Source of the DNA: Euwallacea fornicatus
Taxonomy: Eukaryota; Arthropoda; Insecta; Coleoptera; Curculionidae
NCBI RefSeq assembly: GCF_040115645.1
Contig: NC_089554.1
Coordinates: 372,001-436,000 of the forward strand
Direction of reading: 5' to 3'
Length of the DNA stretch: 64,000 nucleotides
A model generated the notes under the pieces. It worked only from the letters and a program-made list of their open reading frames with translations, was not told the DNA's origin and did not search any database. Positions 47,396 to 60,144 of the stretch are shown here, one piece after another; position 1 is the stretch's first letter, and each line of letters starts with the position of its first letter. Made by a program: the position numbers and the translations under genes.

Positions 47396-48905
47396 TATTT
47401 CTACCAATTCATAACATGTGGTTTCGCGCGTGATTTTTTTTGGCGTTTTTACGATCTTCATTTGACTCTGCCTCGTAGATCAAATATGATGTAAGAGGAA
47501 GTTCAGGTCGAAAAGAAAACTTTTCAGTGCCCGAACAGAAAGTTGACTTTGAGTAGAACTTCTTATAATTTACCTATATAGACTTTATGGCAACTGACAA
47601 ACATCAAAAGCGTAATATCGATACTCTTTGGCGTAAACCGAGACCGAAATCATCAGCTGAATAAGGCACTTTTGAGCGAGAAAGAAAGTTGAAAGACCTC
47701 GGACAGGTCCCCGGGGTAATCGAATCACTGTCCCCGTTTGTCCATTATTATATGACTTTTCGAAAGAATCAATAACGAGGGAATGATATCGTTTCGGGTT
47801 GCACTGGCGAGGGCTCGACAAAGTCGTCCTGCAATGAGGCAGAAGACAAATGAATGCGACGTCACCCGGATCGATGCGTCCTCATATTTCATTGTGCTTT
47901 GAAAGCACAAAAGTCCTCGAGCCTTAATACTTTGTTTCATTATAGCCTTATAAAAGAAGTGGATTCTGTTGGGTATATTATTGCTTTGCGAGCAGGGGCA
48001 AGCTTGAGCTTCTTCTTCGCGGTTAAGTCGGGTTGAATTTATTAGTCGAAAAACACGAAAATCAGAAAAGCTTATCAAAAAAAAAGTCACAGAAGTCAGA
48101 GCTTTGATCCCGTTTCCCCAATACACTAGACCCCTACAAATTATATTTAATCCCCCATTTTATCCCCATAACCCGGAGATTTAGTTTCATTTATCACATG
48201 CTATCTAGAGCAACAGGCGGCGGATTCCATTTTATTGCTTTATTGTTTCCACGTTGATAGTCATTCGTTCTTGCTGAGTGAGAAGTATAACTTGTCTGAA
48301 TAGAGCTTTTGTCAAAAATTATCTTTCCCATCATTCCTCTGGTTTACGAGATATAACGCAAATAAGGATATTTTGGGAAACCTCGGACTTATACAGACGG
48401 TCTCATAAAAAAACGAGCGAAGCTATAACTGAATTATTTTGAAGAGATTTTGTTAAACGAAATAGCAACAACGAAACTAACGAAAAAGCAAATAAAATTA
48501 TATTATTCAGACAACTAAATGACGTCAAAGTTTATTTTTTTAAACTTAACTTATTCTGCTTCAGATTACAGCTTCAGAATAGAACTCCCTATTTTTTCAT
48601 TTTCTTTTTTATAGAAAGCGTTTTATGAATTTAATGATGTATGAAAAGCTAACGTTAAAGCAATATTTGACTTTAAAAAATTTCAGAAAAATATTTGAAA
48701 AAGCTTTTGGAAAAATTATTGAAATTAAAAATTTTTAAATACAAAAAAGACGTTTTTTTCAAATAGCGCCATACAAATGTTTTCGAACCATTACATTGGT
48801 AGAAAGGAAAACAAATATGATATACATCATAAGTATCAAAAATTAAGACTTTTTGAGTAAATCGAAAAAACTATAATATACTTTATACTGCGTAGGTAAT
48901 GGATA
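47396..48905. other. Non-coding region with moderately GC-rich patch
   Basis: No gene recognised. 47600-48050 carries overlapping frames of 60 to 133 codons on both strands and is less AT-rich than its surroundings. None has splice or family support. One minus-strand stretch was considered as a knk signal-peptide exon and rejected. Confidence 0.5.
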
Positions 48906-49842
48906 CGAGGATAGTTTCAGAAGTACCCTACCTAACACTCAAAGAAAAAAACATTTTGCAAAATGTTATATTATTTCTCAACACAGTTTCCTTCGAGATT
49001 AATGTACTTTTCCCAGCGATGTTCTATAGTACAATATGTATACCCTGTTTATAGTAAGAAGGTTCGAATGTTTTAAAATAAGCATCAACATCGGACTCCG
49101 CCTATTCAATATTTGCAAATCTCTTCGTACCATACTATTTTTTCAAGTATATAAATAGAAAATACTCCGAGGTGGCTAAATCAGTCGAATAGAGTGGATG
49201 AAGAAAAAGTCGAAACCAAATTGATTGATTTTAACCATCGCAATGACGGAAGTATGGACTGGTGCGCTGTGTTGATGACGTAAGACTTACTTTTTCGCGA
49301 AATGCGGTCTTCTTTTCCTAATTATTTCCCTCAAACGCTACAATAAAGTACAATATTCTTCATTTATTATGTCAGCTATCATATGTTCCCCAATTTGGGG
49401 GAATAGTCAACAAAAATTATCCTACGTGCAGTCTAGAAAACTGATGCCGTCTGCTGATTGGGTACCACTGCGGTGTTCGTCTTAGCAGCTGATACGACCG
49501 CGTTGGAACTCTGCCATCCAATATTTTACAGTCCTTAACGAAGAACCAAATTCCCTCAGAGTAGAATCTAACTCCGCTATGATACTAGATGGACTGAGAC
49601 CTTTCAAATCACATAATTGAATAATGTATCGATGACCAATTTTGTCCTTGTTCACAAAACTCTAAAAATTTTCACTAATAACGGCTTCAAAACAAACACA
49701 AATTAAAATAGCACCCTCAAACTTTAGACATAAGTTTTTTAAAGTTACATATTTGCAATATAGGTAAAAATATTTGTATAAAATGTATATTTTTTTAATC
49801 TCTATCTATACGTCAATTCAGGTACTTCTGGGATTATCCTCG
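48906..49842 (-). mobile_element. Mariner-like element, internally deleted (family M, copy 1)
   Basis: 937 bp flanked by TA. Left end CGAGGATAGTTTCAGAAGTA, right end its near complement. The interior resembles the 3' half of a mariner gene read on the minus strand, badly decayed. The same termini occur at 50774-51593 and 59682-60144. Confidence 0.75.
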
Positions 49843-50773
49843 TACATCAGCGTACCTTTACACGATCAAGTCGTTTAATGTTTATTTTCATTATTTGTTT
49901 TGTTTTACAATGTCAGATTTTTCTCCACAAAACACCAATAAAAACTTCAATAATGCATTGTAATTTTCCATGTACGGATTGTCTCAGTTTCCAATGGCGA
50001 ACCCTGTATACCACTCGATTTCCTGACTGCAGCAATCATTAGTCTCATATGGAAACAATCATGTATCCAAAATTTACTGAAAACAGTTTTTGAGATATTA
50101 GAGTTTATTTCTACTACTTACTTAAATACAACACTATTATCTTTACTATCATAGGCAAAATCGTTATTTTAAACGGTCGGTAAGAAAATCAGATTTTCGC
50201 ATTCCCCACAATCGACCTTAACCGAATCAATTTACCGGTTTCAATGATGATTATGGCCGACACCAGGGTACAACCTAATAAAAGTTCATCGAATATATTG
50301 AGTTAGACGGCGCCCTCGGCGTTTCCCTCGAAACCCGGGGGAGGGCTTTAGACAAGGGGAGATTTTATGACTTCTTGTTGTCGCCGGTTCTGCCACCGTT
50401 GATAATAATATATCTTTATAATGACAAATCTTAAGCTCATAATCCATTTATTGATGCGTGATATCTTTTAAGATAGATTAATTAGTATGCTGCAAAGTCT
50501 GCATGCAAAGTAGATATAACTTCTAGTCAAGCGTAACCACAAGTCAAAGCGATCCTGGTAATTTCTAAAATGCTCCACATTAAAATTGTATTTAGTTCCA
50601 TGTAAACATCTTCGAGAATATTCCCTTCTAAATCCTCAAATTTCTGGAAAACACTTCGAGATACCTGTAGAAGCTGCAATAGCACGAAGTTAGCTATTGC
50701 TCAGTAGAGTCAAATAACTATCCAACATATCTCAACTTCAGGCATTTGGTGTGAAAACCACGCACATTAGGTA
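49843..50773. other. Non-coding region
   Basis: AT-rich, with a CpG-containing patch at 50280-50400. A lone terminus-like ACCCTGTA lies at about 49999-50007. No gene recognised. Confidence 0.5.
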
Positions 50774-51593
50774 CTAGGATAGTCTCACAAATACCCGACT
50801 TGATATATAGATGGCCATTTTTATTAAAAATTTGTCTATATTACAAAGACCTAACGTTAAAAAGCTTATGTATAAAGCTTTAGGATGCTACGTTGATTTT
50901 TGGTTGCTTTGGGGCCGTTCCTACTTAACATTTTTAGAGATGTTGTGAACAAGAAAAAATTAGCCATCGATACGTGATTCAATATTTTCATTTAAAACGT
51001 CTTAATCCACCCAATATCAAAGCGGAGTTAAATTTTACTCCGGGAGAATCTGAAGTTTAAACGCGGTTTTAGGAGCTGCCAAGATGAACTATGTTGTATT
51101 CGACCCAATGAGGTGATTGTCTCAGTTTTTTTGGGATCCACGTGAGATAATTTTTGATGACGACCTCCCTAAAGGAAAGATAATAAATGGAAAATATTAT
51201 ACAAATTTATTGCAGCGTTTGAGCGAAGAAATTACGGAAGTCTTGTTTTATCAAGACAACGCACCAGTCCACATTTCCGTAATCGAGATGTCCAGAATCA
51301 ATCAACTTGAGTTCGAACGTTTCCTCATCCACCTTATTCCGCAGATTATTTTTTATTTTCAAACTTGAAAAAATGGCTCAGTGAAAAAAGATTTGCCAAT
51401 AAGGAAGAGGTGATGTCCGAGGTTGATGCCTATTTTGAAACATTTAAAGCATCTTACTATAAACAGAGTATAGAAGCTATAAAACAAGGCTGGGAGAAGA
51501 GTGTCAGCCTCAAAGAGACTGTTTTAAGAAATAATGTAATATTTTCCATTTTTTCTTTAAGTGGTAGGTCCGGTACTTCTGGAACTATCCTCA
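50774..51593 (+). mobile_element. Mariner-like element, partial (family M, copy 2)
   Basis: Left end CTAGGATAGTCTCACAAATA after TA; right end TACTTCTGGAACTATCCTCA, whose flanking TA is mutated. It carries the 3' half of a mariner transposase gene on the plus strand. Confidence 0.75.
51117..51530 (+). pseudogene. Mariner transposase pseudogene, C-terminal half
   Basis: Reads FFWDPREIIFDDDLPKGKII, LLQRLSEEITEVLFYQDNAP and VHISVIEMSRI, shifts frame near 51330-51365, then LKKWLSEKRFANKEEVMSEV and AYFETFKASYYKQSIEAI. This is the second catalytic aspartate region and the C-terminus of mariner transposases. The usual SPDLAPSD motif has been damaged (HLIPQIIFYF) and the N-terminal half is missing. 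Confidence 0.85.
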
Positions 51594-53922
51594 AACTTAC
51601 TTTTAATTGGCCAAGAATGTTATAATCAGTATCTGTAAGTGTTAGTAGACCGTATTGATTTGTATTACTCTAATAGCAAAAGAACGATAAAAAAAACTAT
51701 ACCAATATGGTGAAGAAAGCATTCACTTGCGCCAAGATCTGCAAGCTCCTCATCAGGATCCTTGAATGTTTGGAGAGTTCAACTGCTCCTTCATTAATTG
51801 GTTCGGGTTAGCTGACTCTTGTTTTAATAAGAAAACTACGGTAGCAAAAATACACATAAATAACAGAAAACAAAATGACCCAAACATATGTCTATCTGAT
51901 CAACGGATCAGAGCCAAAGAATTTACCTTGATCCATTGATAGTGCGACTGCATGCTTCGTGGGAGAGCCCCATTTGAGATTGTATGATTATTAAACATAA
52001 TTTTATAAGCGGCAAACGTAGAAAAAACTTGTTTGCATGGTATCCATCTAGCTGACAATAAACACAATTTAAGCAAAGAACTTCCTCCGTTCCATTTTGC
52101 CAGCACAAAAGCGAAATCCCAGGATTTTACATAGAGCTCAGTCCCTTGATATCTCAATAGATATCGATGATCGACGAAAGTTGAAGTGTATTACGTGAGC
52201 TTGAGGAATGTATTTGGAATTTAGAAAAGCCGCTTTTCTTTCGGCACCCGTCTGGATGCTTTGAAATATTGCCTCAGAGCATTCCGACTTTGGACACAAC
52301 AAACAACAAGGGCCCGGATCCTCTATATGGTTTAATAAAACGGAATCTGCACAAGCAGTGGCGTGGTTAACGTTTTACCGGGAATAACCTTCAGGTTTTA
52401 ATTTTCGGAATACATTTGTAAATTACTCGTCACAAATACCTCATTTTCCGTGAAGAAAGGTAGCATTATAATAACTACACGGGACTGGTGCCAACAATAA
52501 GGTAGGAAATAGTTTTGGAACAAAGCCCGGTCACAATAATGTTCCCCAGGGCCGGTAATCGGGACAAACCAGCTAAAGCTTTCCGAGAAAGTATAGAAAT
52601 GTCGGAAACCGAAAATAGCACACGTTTCCAGATTAACGAGGTTGGATGTGGTGGCTGCAAGCAGACGTTTATCGATCGTAGCCGAGACGGCTTATCGCCT
52701 TCTCGCATGAATTACTTCATTACCGTAACTGTGATACCATTAGGTCATAAAAATCCATTCCTGATGTTTTGACGAGGATTGATGTCTCGTGGGTCCTGCG
52801 AATCGAACAACAGTTTCACAGTTTTTATTGGGAAAAGATGGCTGCCACATTACGGAAAAGAGTGGAAAACGACGTAAGAAGACCGTTGATATTAATAACA
52901 TTTATTTTTAATACGAGTATGTGATAAATTGGTTTCATTACAAGTAGTTTAAGCTGAAAATAGAAAGTGTGCGGTAAAAAAATGCCGCACACGCACACGC
53001 AAAATACCGTATACATCAGTATAAACACTTTCTGTGCGCCACAGCAACGTCAGCTATTGACATGCGTGCGGTAAAACGCGCGCGTATTGTATTCAAAATG
53101 ACGTACCATGAATTACAAATAAGTTATGGATATTTAAATTCAGGTACATTATAGCAAAATGCGTCTTTTACCTGCAGAAATGAACGGAATAAATATTTGG
53201 TTTTCGCAACATCAAGTTTCTGGGTATGCAAAATTTCATCAGAATACAGCGTTATTGAGAATTTAGCGTTTGCAGACACATATTATTATAAACTTTTTAT
53301 CTTAAAATTCTTTAAACACTTTATCCTTAAAATTTATCTACTTACTTAATTATCACCCTGTAAAAAGTTCACATAAACATATAATCTATTTACTTTTCAT
53401 TTGCCTCCCAGTAGACCACGGAACTTGATTTTTTTTGTCTATGGGAACGAACATTGGCATAAATTTTAAACTCACTTTTAGGCAGCGAGATAGTCGCCAG
53501 GCTGGCTCAGACAAATCTAAGACTGACTCATAAGAACAAAATATGATCCTGTTTTAACTGCTTAAAATTTTTTGACAAAATTTTCATAAGATAAGTAAGA
53601 CTAGACATTCAAACACATACTAAGAAACTTGGCAAGGCTTCAATTTGTCCATTGTAGAAATTCTGTTTAGGTTTGAGGAATTGCGATTCGAACTTGTGCT
53701 GGAAAATGCTCATCATAATATGAATTGCTTCTGTTCTGATACAGTATTCTGGGTATCACAATTTGACTCTCTATATGATGGTATTGCTCCTGCCCCTTTA
53801 TCGCAGTTTATGGCCAGTGAATTTGATTTAAACAGAACAACAATAAAACTTCATTGCCTGTCACAATCTGTATCTTTATTGTCATAGAATAAGAATTACG
53901 TAGTCTCGATAACCTGCCTATA
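51594..53922. other. Non-coding region
   Basis: No gene recognised. 52480-52720 is richer in GC, with frames on both strands (85 and 77 codons) that match nothing I know. 52979-53012 has CA-rich sequence. It may include regulatory DNA upstream of or within the knk gene. Confidence 0.5.
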
Positions 53923-54787
53923 TAGGGTGTCCCATTAACAATTGACTTCCCACCCAATTTATTTATTTTTGACACTAGAAAAAAAGTTCAACTGAGGCTC
54001 TCCTTATTTTAGGGGTAGAATTTAAAAGTGGTCTTTTTCCCCATCACATGATCCATCCCATCGCTAGTGACATAAACTTTCTTATTTTAAATGTAACTCC
54101 CTAATTGTTTTGGAATCTTTAAATTTTTCGTAAAATTTTAAAACTTTAAAGTCAGTTTATGTAAGGTGTTTTATCTTCAAAAATTACCTTTTTCGAGTTG
54201 TTCGGGAAAATTTGAAAATTTTGACATCAGCAAGGACCCACAAAAATCGGTGTTGTTTCCTAACCGCAGCGAATTTCGGAATTGGCCTTATAGAGCTAAG
54301 AAAAGATCTATAAGCTACGTTTTAATGTATTTTAATTTGAGAAAAAAAGTCTTACAGAACTCTTGAAATACGTCTTCAAATTTGCATGAATTGAAACGGT
54401 AATAACTTGAATTCGAAACATTGATGATGAAGTTATCATCCACATTTAGACTTCAAGTTATTGACTTATTGACAATGACGTCATCATCAACATTTAGATT
54501 TGGCTCATGAAAAAGGGAAATTGCAGAAAGCTTAGAAACGGCTGGATTTAAAATCAGAGTGATGTTAATAAAAATTATAGATTTTTGAATTCGTAACACG
54601 ATGCCGACTAGAAAATTGAGACATTCCATTTGAAATAAGGAAGTTTATGTCACGTGCGGAAGGAGAGGAGAAGGCAACAAGATGATTTTTAATTCCTATT
54701 CCTATAATGAAGGATGTTTCCGTTTGAATCTTTCTTCGTAATGTCAAAAATTCAATATGGGAATTAAACTAATAATGGAACACTCTG
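53923..54787. mobile_element. Foldback inverted-repeat element
   Basis: 865 bp flanked by TA, with inverted arms of about 170 bases containing CATCACATG...GACATAAACTTTCTTATTT on the left and its diverged complement on the right. Left end TAGGGTGTCCCATTA, right end CACTCTG. No transposase could be read, so it is probably non-autonomous. Confidence 0.7.
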
Positions 54788-55700
54788 TATTATTACGTTT
54801 TCTTATTCGCCACACTCGAAAACCCCGTAAATTGCTATGTAAAAGTCCCAATCATCCCCGATTAAGCAGGCAAAAACGTTAAGAGCCCGTTTACGCCAGT
54901 CTTTATTTGACTGACTGTCCCTCCGTCCTGTCTATTAGGGGCTGCTTTGTCGGTGGCGCATCATGATTCATAAGATACGCTTCCACCCTTCCCACTCGAG
55001 GAACCGTGACAACCCTGAGATCACCCTAATAACGTCAGCATCTCGTCTCGAAGCGAGATAATTTCGTCGATATGATGAGTTATGGGATTTTATTTGTTCC
55101 TGATTTTCTCTTGTAGTACATATATCAATCAATGTTGATTTTTGCATACGAAAATTTCGGGCATTACCAAGGCAAGATGGCAGAAGGCAAAGCTGGATAG
55201 AAACAAATTTAGCGATATGAGAGTGAAGCGTTAACGTCATTTTTTCATGAAAATTTTCAATGTTTGTTGGTTAGAAAATGCTTTTCTTTAGCCAGCGGAA
55301 GACAAATTCACTTCAAAATGAACTGAACCAAAGTTACAGTGCTGAAGTAAAGCGAAAAAATAGTGCCAGTTCAAGTGAATTCAGGTAAACAAAGAAATAG
55401 CGACGTCTCTCTAATGTCATTAAATTCTTCATATTTTGCACATCCAAAAAAGAAGAAAAATTCTGATTTTCATCAATACTTTAGTGCTGTGAAAGAGTAA
55501 AGGAGAGAAGAAAAGGCTTCTTTTTACTTTTTTTCGCAAACTTAGCTCTGATAGCGATTTCCTCACTTCTTTGTTGATCGTCGAATAACTCTGCCGGTTA
55601 GCTCGTTCTACGTGTTGTTGATGCATAGGAATTTGCTTTGCATCGACGCCCCATGAGCACCAGATCCGCTTCTGATTCTATAGTCGTAAAGAATGCTTTG
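54788..55700. other. Non-coding region
   Basis: No gene recognised. 54860-55080 is relatively GC-rich. Minus-strand frames of 90 and 65 codons are unassigned. Confidence 0.5.
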
Positions 55701-56214
55701 TACAGGGTGAAGTTTCCAAACGGAATAAATTCAATATCTGCATATTTTAAAATATGTATTTGAAAAAATACCGAAACACATTAATTTCAGATTCTGAACT
55801 TACATTCTGTAACGTAAAAATTTTATCCCTAAATTATATTAACTTCCTTGCGTGATAATTGCAATCCCCAAATTTTTAAACTGGAAACATGACTATGTGA
55901 TACTTTAATTGACAAATTTTTTCACCTTCTATTCAAAACTATTATGTTTTTTAGCTTTAGTAGAAAGAATAATAAAATAAATAAATTCATGTAATTGATG
56001 ACATTCTCTACAATGAAATTAAAACTTTACACTTAATACAATTTCGTTATTAATAATGTAATAAAATAATAAAATAATCAATCTTCCATGAGATGTTTAA
56101 AACGCATACCTCAAACCTCTATGTAATATCCTAACTGTAAGTAAAAATGGTTTTTAACATTAATCAACATCTGGGGCGTTATCGATCTAAACGTAAACGT
56201 TATTCGTGTTAAGT

Positions 56215-56345
56215 CAGTTAGATTGCGTGATTTAATTTTGGATATCATACTCGTCACGTGTTCCCATAATAATTCTAATGTAGTAAAATCAGGTGATGGT
56301 GCAGGCCATTCTAGTGATCCTCGCTTCCCTACCCAGCAATTTAGA
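56215..56345 (-). pseudogene. Transposase scrap in nested-host element
   Basis: Reads RGSLEWPAPSPDFTTLELLW followed by EHVTSMISKIKS. This aligns by eye with the SPDLTPLDFFLWGHLKS region of long-TIR mariner-like transposases, with the last catalytic aspartate lost. Confidence 0.65.
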
Positions 56346-56687
56346 AAAATTAAGTCCGAATACGTTGAGATTTATTTGTTTCCTTATTTTATTACATTAT
56401 CAGTAACGAAATAGTGTTAGTTAATAAATTTGTAGCTTGTTATAGAGAATTTCGTCAATTACATGATTTTTTTTGTTATTCTTTATAATAAAGTTTAAAA
56501 CCATTTCCATTTTAAACCAAGAACGAAACCCCTTTTCAAATGCGGTGCCACAAACTTATACTTCCAATTTAAAAATTGAAGGGTTGCAATTGTCACACAA
56601 AAGGGGTTGAATTTCGGGATGAAATTTTTACGTTGAAAGATATAATTTCAGAATCAAAATTCAGGTGTTTCGATATTTTTTCACATA

Positions 56688-57753
56688 CAGTGTGACCGAT
56701 TTGTTTGGGGTTAGTCTGTAAAAAGTTTATTTATTGTGCGATTTAGCCCGGATTTTTTTTTAATTATAGAGCTTGACAAACTGCACATTTCCAGTAAAAA
56801 GGGCCTGGGTGATATGAAATTCAAGACTTACTATGATAGTTTCTACGAGCAAAATTTTAAAAAATCATATTAACGACTTTTTTTAGAAAAAATTTGTGCA
56901 CGCCGCTGGATTGACCACCTACCAAAACGGCCCTGTATAACATTTTATCGAAAAATTTTTAGTAATAACAAATTTGTAGAAGAATTCAAAATGCACCATC
57001 AGTACTTATTTGTTTTGAAAAATACATAGTAGCCTATGGAGAACAAGTGAAGTGTTTAACTGTCAAACAATCGCAACAAACGTCATCATCGATATTAGAA
57101 TTTATTTATACTTAATACAAATTAAATTATTAATCGTGATAATTATGGAAAATTTAAGTGTAAGAGAAAAAACAGAAATTGTTCGTCTTGTTGGACACAG
57201 TGCGCTCGGCAGCGGAAGCTGCCACAGAATTCAACATCAGACATCCAAATAGACTGATAAGTCGAAGTACTGCACAAGGCATAAATAATATTTTCGATTA
57301 ATTTTCTTACGAATAAATTAAATTTAATTGTTTCTTGTGATTTTTTAAAATTATTTTTGTTTGTTTTATTTATTCTGTATAAGCCTAAAACCATAACTAA
57401 GTTGTTATAAACTATAATTTTTTAAAAATAAGTAAATACCTAGTGTACATTTTGAATTCTTCTACAAATTTGTTATTACTTAAAATTTTTCGATAAAATG
57501 TCGTACAGGCCAGTTTTGAGAGGTGGTCAATCCAGTAACGTATACAGATATTTTCTAAAAAAATCGCTAATTTGATTTATTAAAATTTTGCTCCTAGAAA
57601 CTATCATAGTAGGCCTTAAATTTTTATATCAACCAGGTCCTTTTTGCTGGAAATGTGCAGTTTATCAAACTCTATAATTTAAAAAAATCCGAACTAAGTC
57701 GCACAATCAACACATTTTTTACGGACTGACACCAAAACAAATGGGTCACGCTG
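56688..57753 (+). mobile_element. Internally deleted long-TIR element nested in 55703-57805
   Basis: 1066 bp with TA duplications (56686-56687 and 57754-57755). Inverted arms of about 330 bases have ends CAGTGTGACCGATTTG and the near complement. The core keeps only the 5' end of a plus-strand transposase gene: MENLSVREKTEIVRLVG, then after a frameshift SAAEAATEFNIRHPNR, a DUF4817-type helix-turn-helix. Confidence 0.88.
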
Positions 57754-57805
57754 TATATAGAAATATGCAAATATTGATTTTATTCAATCTAACTCTTCCA
57801 CCCTG

Positions 57806-59681
57806 TATAATAAGCTTCCAAATAGTTAAAAGCGTCTTTCTAAAATCCCATAGCAAACTCAATATTTTGCAACAGTTTATTGCTCTTCATTGAAACACAG
57901 CCCTTTGAGAGAGCTTCCGGCTTTTATTTACTTGCTTTATAAGTACGAGTTTAGGACTGATGTTTGCTACAACTGCGGTTATATGTTTACTCTTTACTTG
58001 GAAAACTTCATAATAAGAGTTGCTGGCGTTCGCTGTGAAGAGCATAAGCGATTACTGCAGTCCCATTTAAGTTGGTCGCAAAGAGATTAAATCTTTCATA
58101 ATCCGGTATCAAAAAAGCGGTCACATAGTAGGCTTAAGAGGGCCACTCGTTTTTTTCTAAGAGCTACCGGACCGAGACGTTAAGTTCTCGAACACTGCAG
58201 GGAGATCCAGCAGGGCGTCAGGAAAGAGGAAATTGCCTTTTTACATAAAAAGGTCTACTAACAATACATCACTTAAGTCTGACGTGCCATTTGCTGTTAT
58301 TGTTCAAGAGACCTGCCGTTACGCCGATGGAGCCGTGCATCGACGCCCTTCGAAGGACTGAAAAGTGTTTCAGGGGGCAACCGAGATTCGTTACCATTAG
58401 CATTTATTAAAGATAATATCATCTGTAAAGGGAGGACATTACAACCGAAGCCAATTTAGACTGGAATAATGCCAACTTTATGGTCGGGAAACGATCAGCC
58501 CAAGGGCTTAATTTGGGAAATGGCTGGAGAGGTAAGAAGAACGTTCAGGCAGATTAAAATTTTTTATTATCCATTTTCGAAAGTAAATAAGAAGAAACTT
58601 TATAGACTTCCATCTAATATCCATCTTCGTCATTTCAAATTTAGAATTCCATTTTTTGCATATCCAGAATTTGTACAAAGTTGCCTACCAGCAGCCCATC
58701 TAGATGGAATGATATCTTATATAGTTTTTGAGATACCGGTTAATTTTAATACTCATATTTGATTGAAAATTTCAGGGTAGTTGTGTTAATCAATTAGACC
58801 CAAACACTGATCTCCCTCAAAAATTTAGACAATTTTCGAGCTTTTTTCCATAAGATTGACCGCCCAAAAGATTTTAAGTTGATGATCTCTATAAGCCTGC
58901 ATAATTGAATTGTAATATCATTATTAAGATCATTTTGATACCATGCATTTCGCGATTTTTAAAATCAAAGTACGTAATAACGTATTTCTAATTCTTTACC
59001 GGGGTCAATATAGAAACCACATCGTAAGATTTGACCGAAAAATAATGGATTTTTTCCTAGTTTTGAAGCATTTTTGGCACATTTCCAAAATTGCCAACAT
59101 CTTTTGCTACTTTTAGGTGATAAGAAACTTTAAACTGGAAAGAGATAAAGTAGGAAGAAATCTAGAAAATGTTTTGTTGGTTTAAGTTTTTCCATATGGA
59201 AAAACATATAGGATAAAAAGTAGACATTTATTCGAGTTTTCATAGTTTCGGCAGTTCATTAAGGAAAAAAAAAATTTTAAATCAAAGTGTGTTATGCCTC
59301 TAATTTTTGGCGAAACTTTAGTTTTCCCTTATTAATGTTTTGATGAATTGGTGCTTTAATTGCTGAAAAACCATAGGCGTGCCTATTAAGTACATTTATG
59401 AATTATTTAGGACATTCTTGTGAAGTGACGGTAACTAATAAATTCACAAAAGTTTTATGACTATAAAAAATCTCTTCCTCCGCTGATATTTGTATGATAA
59501 TATTGCAATACCAAACTGGTTCTTCAGTAGGGTTCAAAGACTTGCAGATGTGAGAAAATTATTTAAAGCATTGTTATGAAGTGGCTGAATTGAATTTAAC
59601 TATTTGCGATTGAAATTTTGTATATTTATATATACATGTTTTTAAAGACCAGTTGCTGTGGAAATAACCAACATGGTCTTA
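57806..59681. other. Non-coding region
   Basis: No gene recognised. 58080-58480 has higher GC content than its surroundings. A 97-codon plus-strand frame at 58469-58762 has no family match or splice support. Confidence 0.5.
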
Positions 59682-60144
59682 TGAAGATAGTTTCAGAACT
59701 ACCCGATCTAACACTTAACGAAAAAAAAAAATGGAAAATAATACATTATTTTTCGAAATAGTTTCCTTTAAAATTAATATACTATTCCCAGCGATTTTCA
59801 GTGGTTTCTATACCCTGTTTATAATAACAAACTTCGAATATTTCAAAATAGATAGCAACCTCGGACTCCACCTCTTCATTATTGGCAAATCTATTTCCAA
59901 CAAACCATTACTTCAAGTTTGAAAATAGAAAATAATCTAAAGGGGCTAAATCTGGCAAATAAGATGTTTAGACAATCTCTAAAAGCGTTCACTAAAAATG
60001 GTTTCAAAATAAATCTAAATCAACGTAGCATCCTTAAATTTTATGACTTAATTTTTTTAAGGTTAGATCTTAGTAATATATGCAAATTTTGAACAAAAAA
60101 ATTTTCCATTTATGTCAGGTCGGGTACATCTGGGATTATCCTTC
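59682..60144 (-). mobile_element. Mariner-like element, heavily deleted (family M, copy 3)
   Basis: 463 bp flanked by TA, left end TGAAGATAGTTTCAGAACTA, right end matching the other two copies. The interior aligns by eye with the left part of the 48906-49842 copy (both contain TTCCCAGCGAT and TATACCCTGTTTATA). Confidence 0.75.

Larger units (their letters stand above)
55703..57805 (-). mobile_element. Long-TIR mariner-like element carrying a nested copy
   Basis: Ends CAGGGTGAAG and CCACCCTG, each flanked by TA (55701-55702, 57806-57807). The right inverted arm is split by the element at 56688-57753: its inner part lies at about 56520-56687 and its outer part at 57754-57805, and the two parts together match the left arm. 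A minus-strand transposase scrap remains at 56215-56345. Confidence 0.85.

Noticed and set aside
47725..48126. Minus-strand frame with a hydrophobic stretch (LTSVTFFLISFSDF) considered as the knk signal-peptide exon
   Set aside because: The only in-phase donor would be a weak CGTGTTT, the leader is unlike those of the family, and nothing else links it to the exon at 43331.
52475..52772. Frames on both strands with cysteine-containing segments
   Set aside because: No family recognised and no splice sites giving the phase needed for the missing knk exon.
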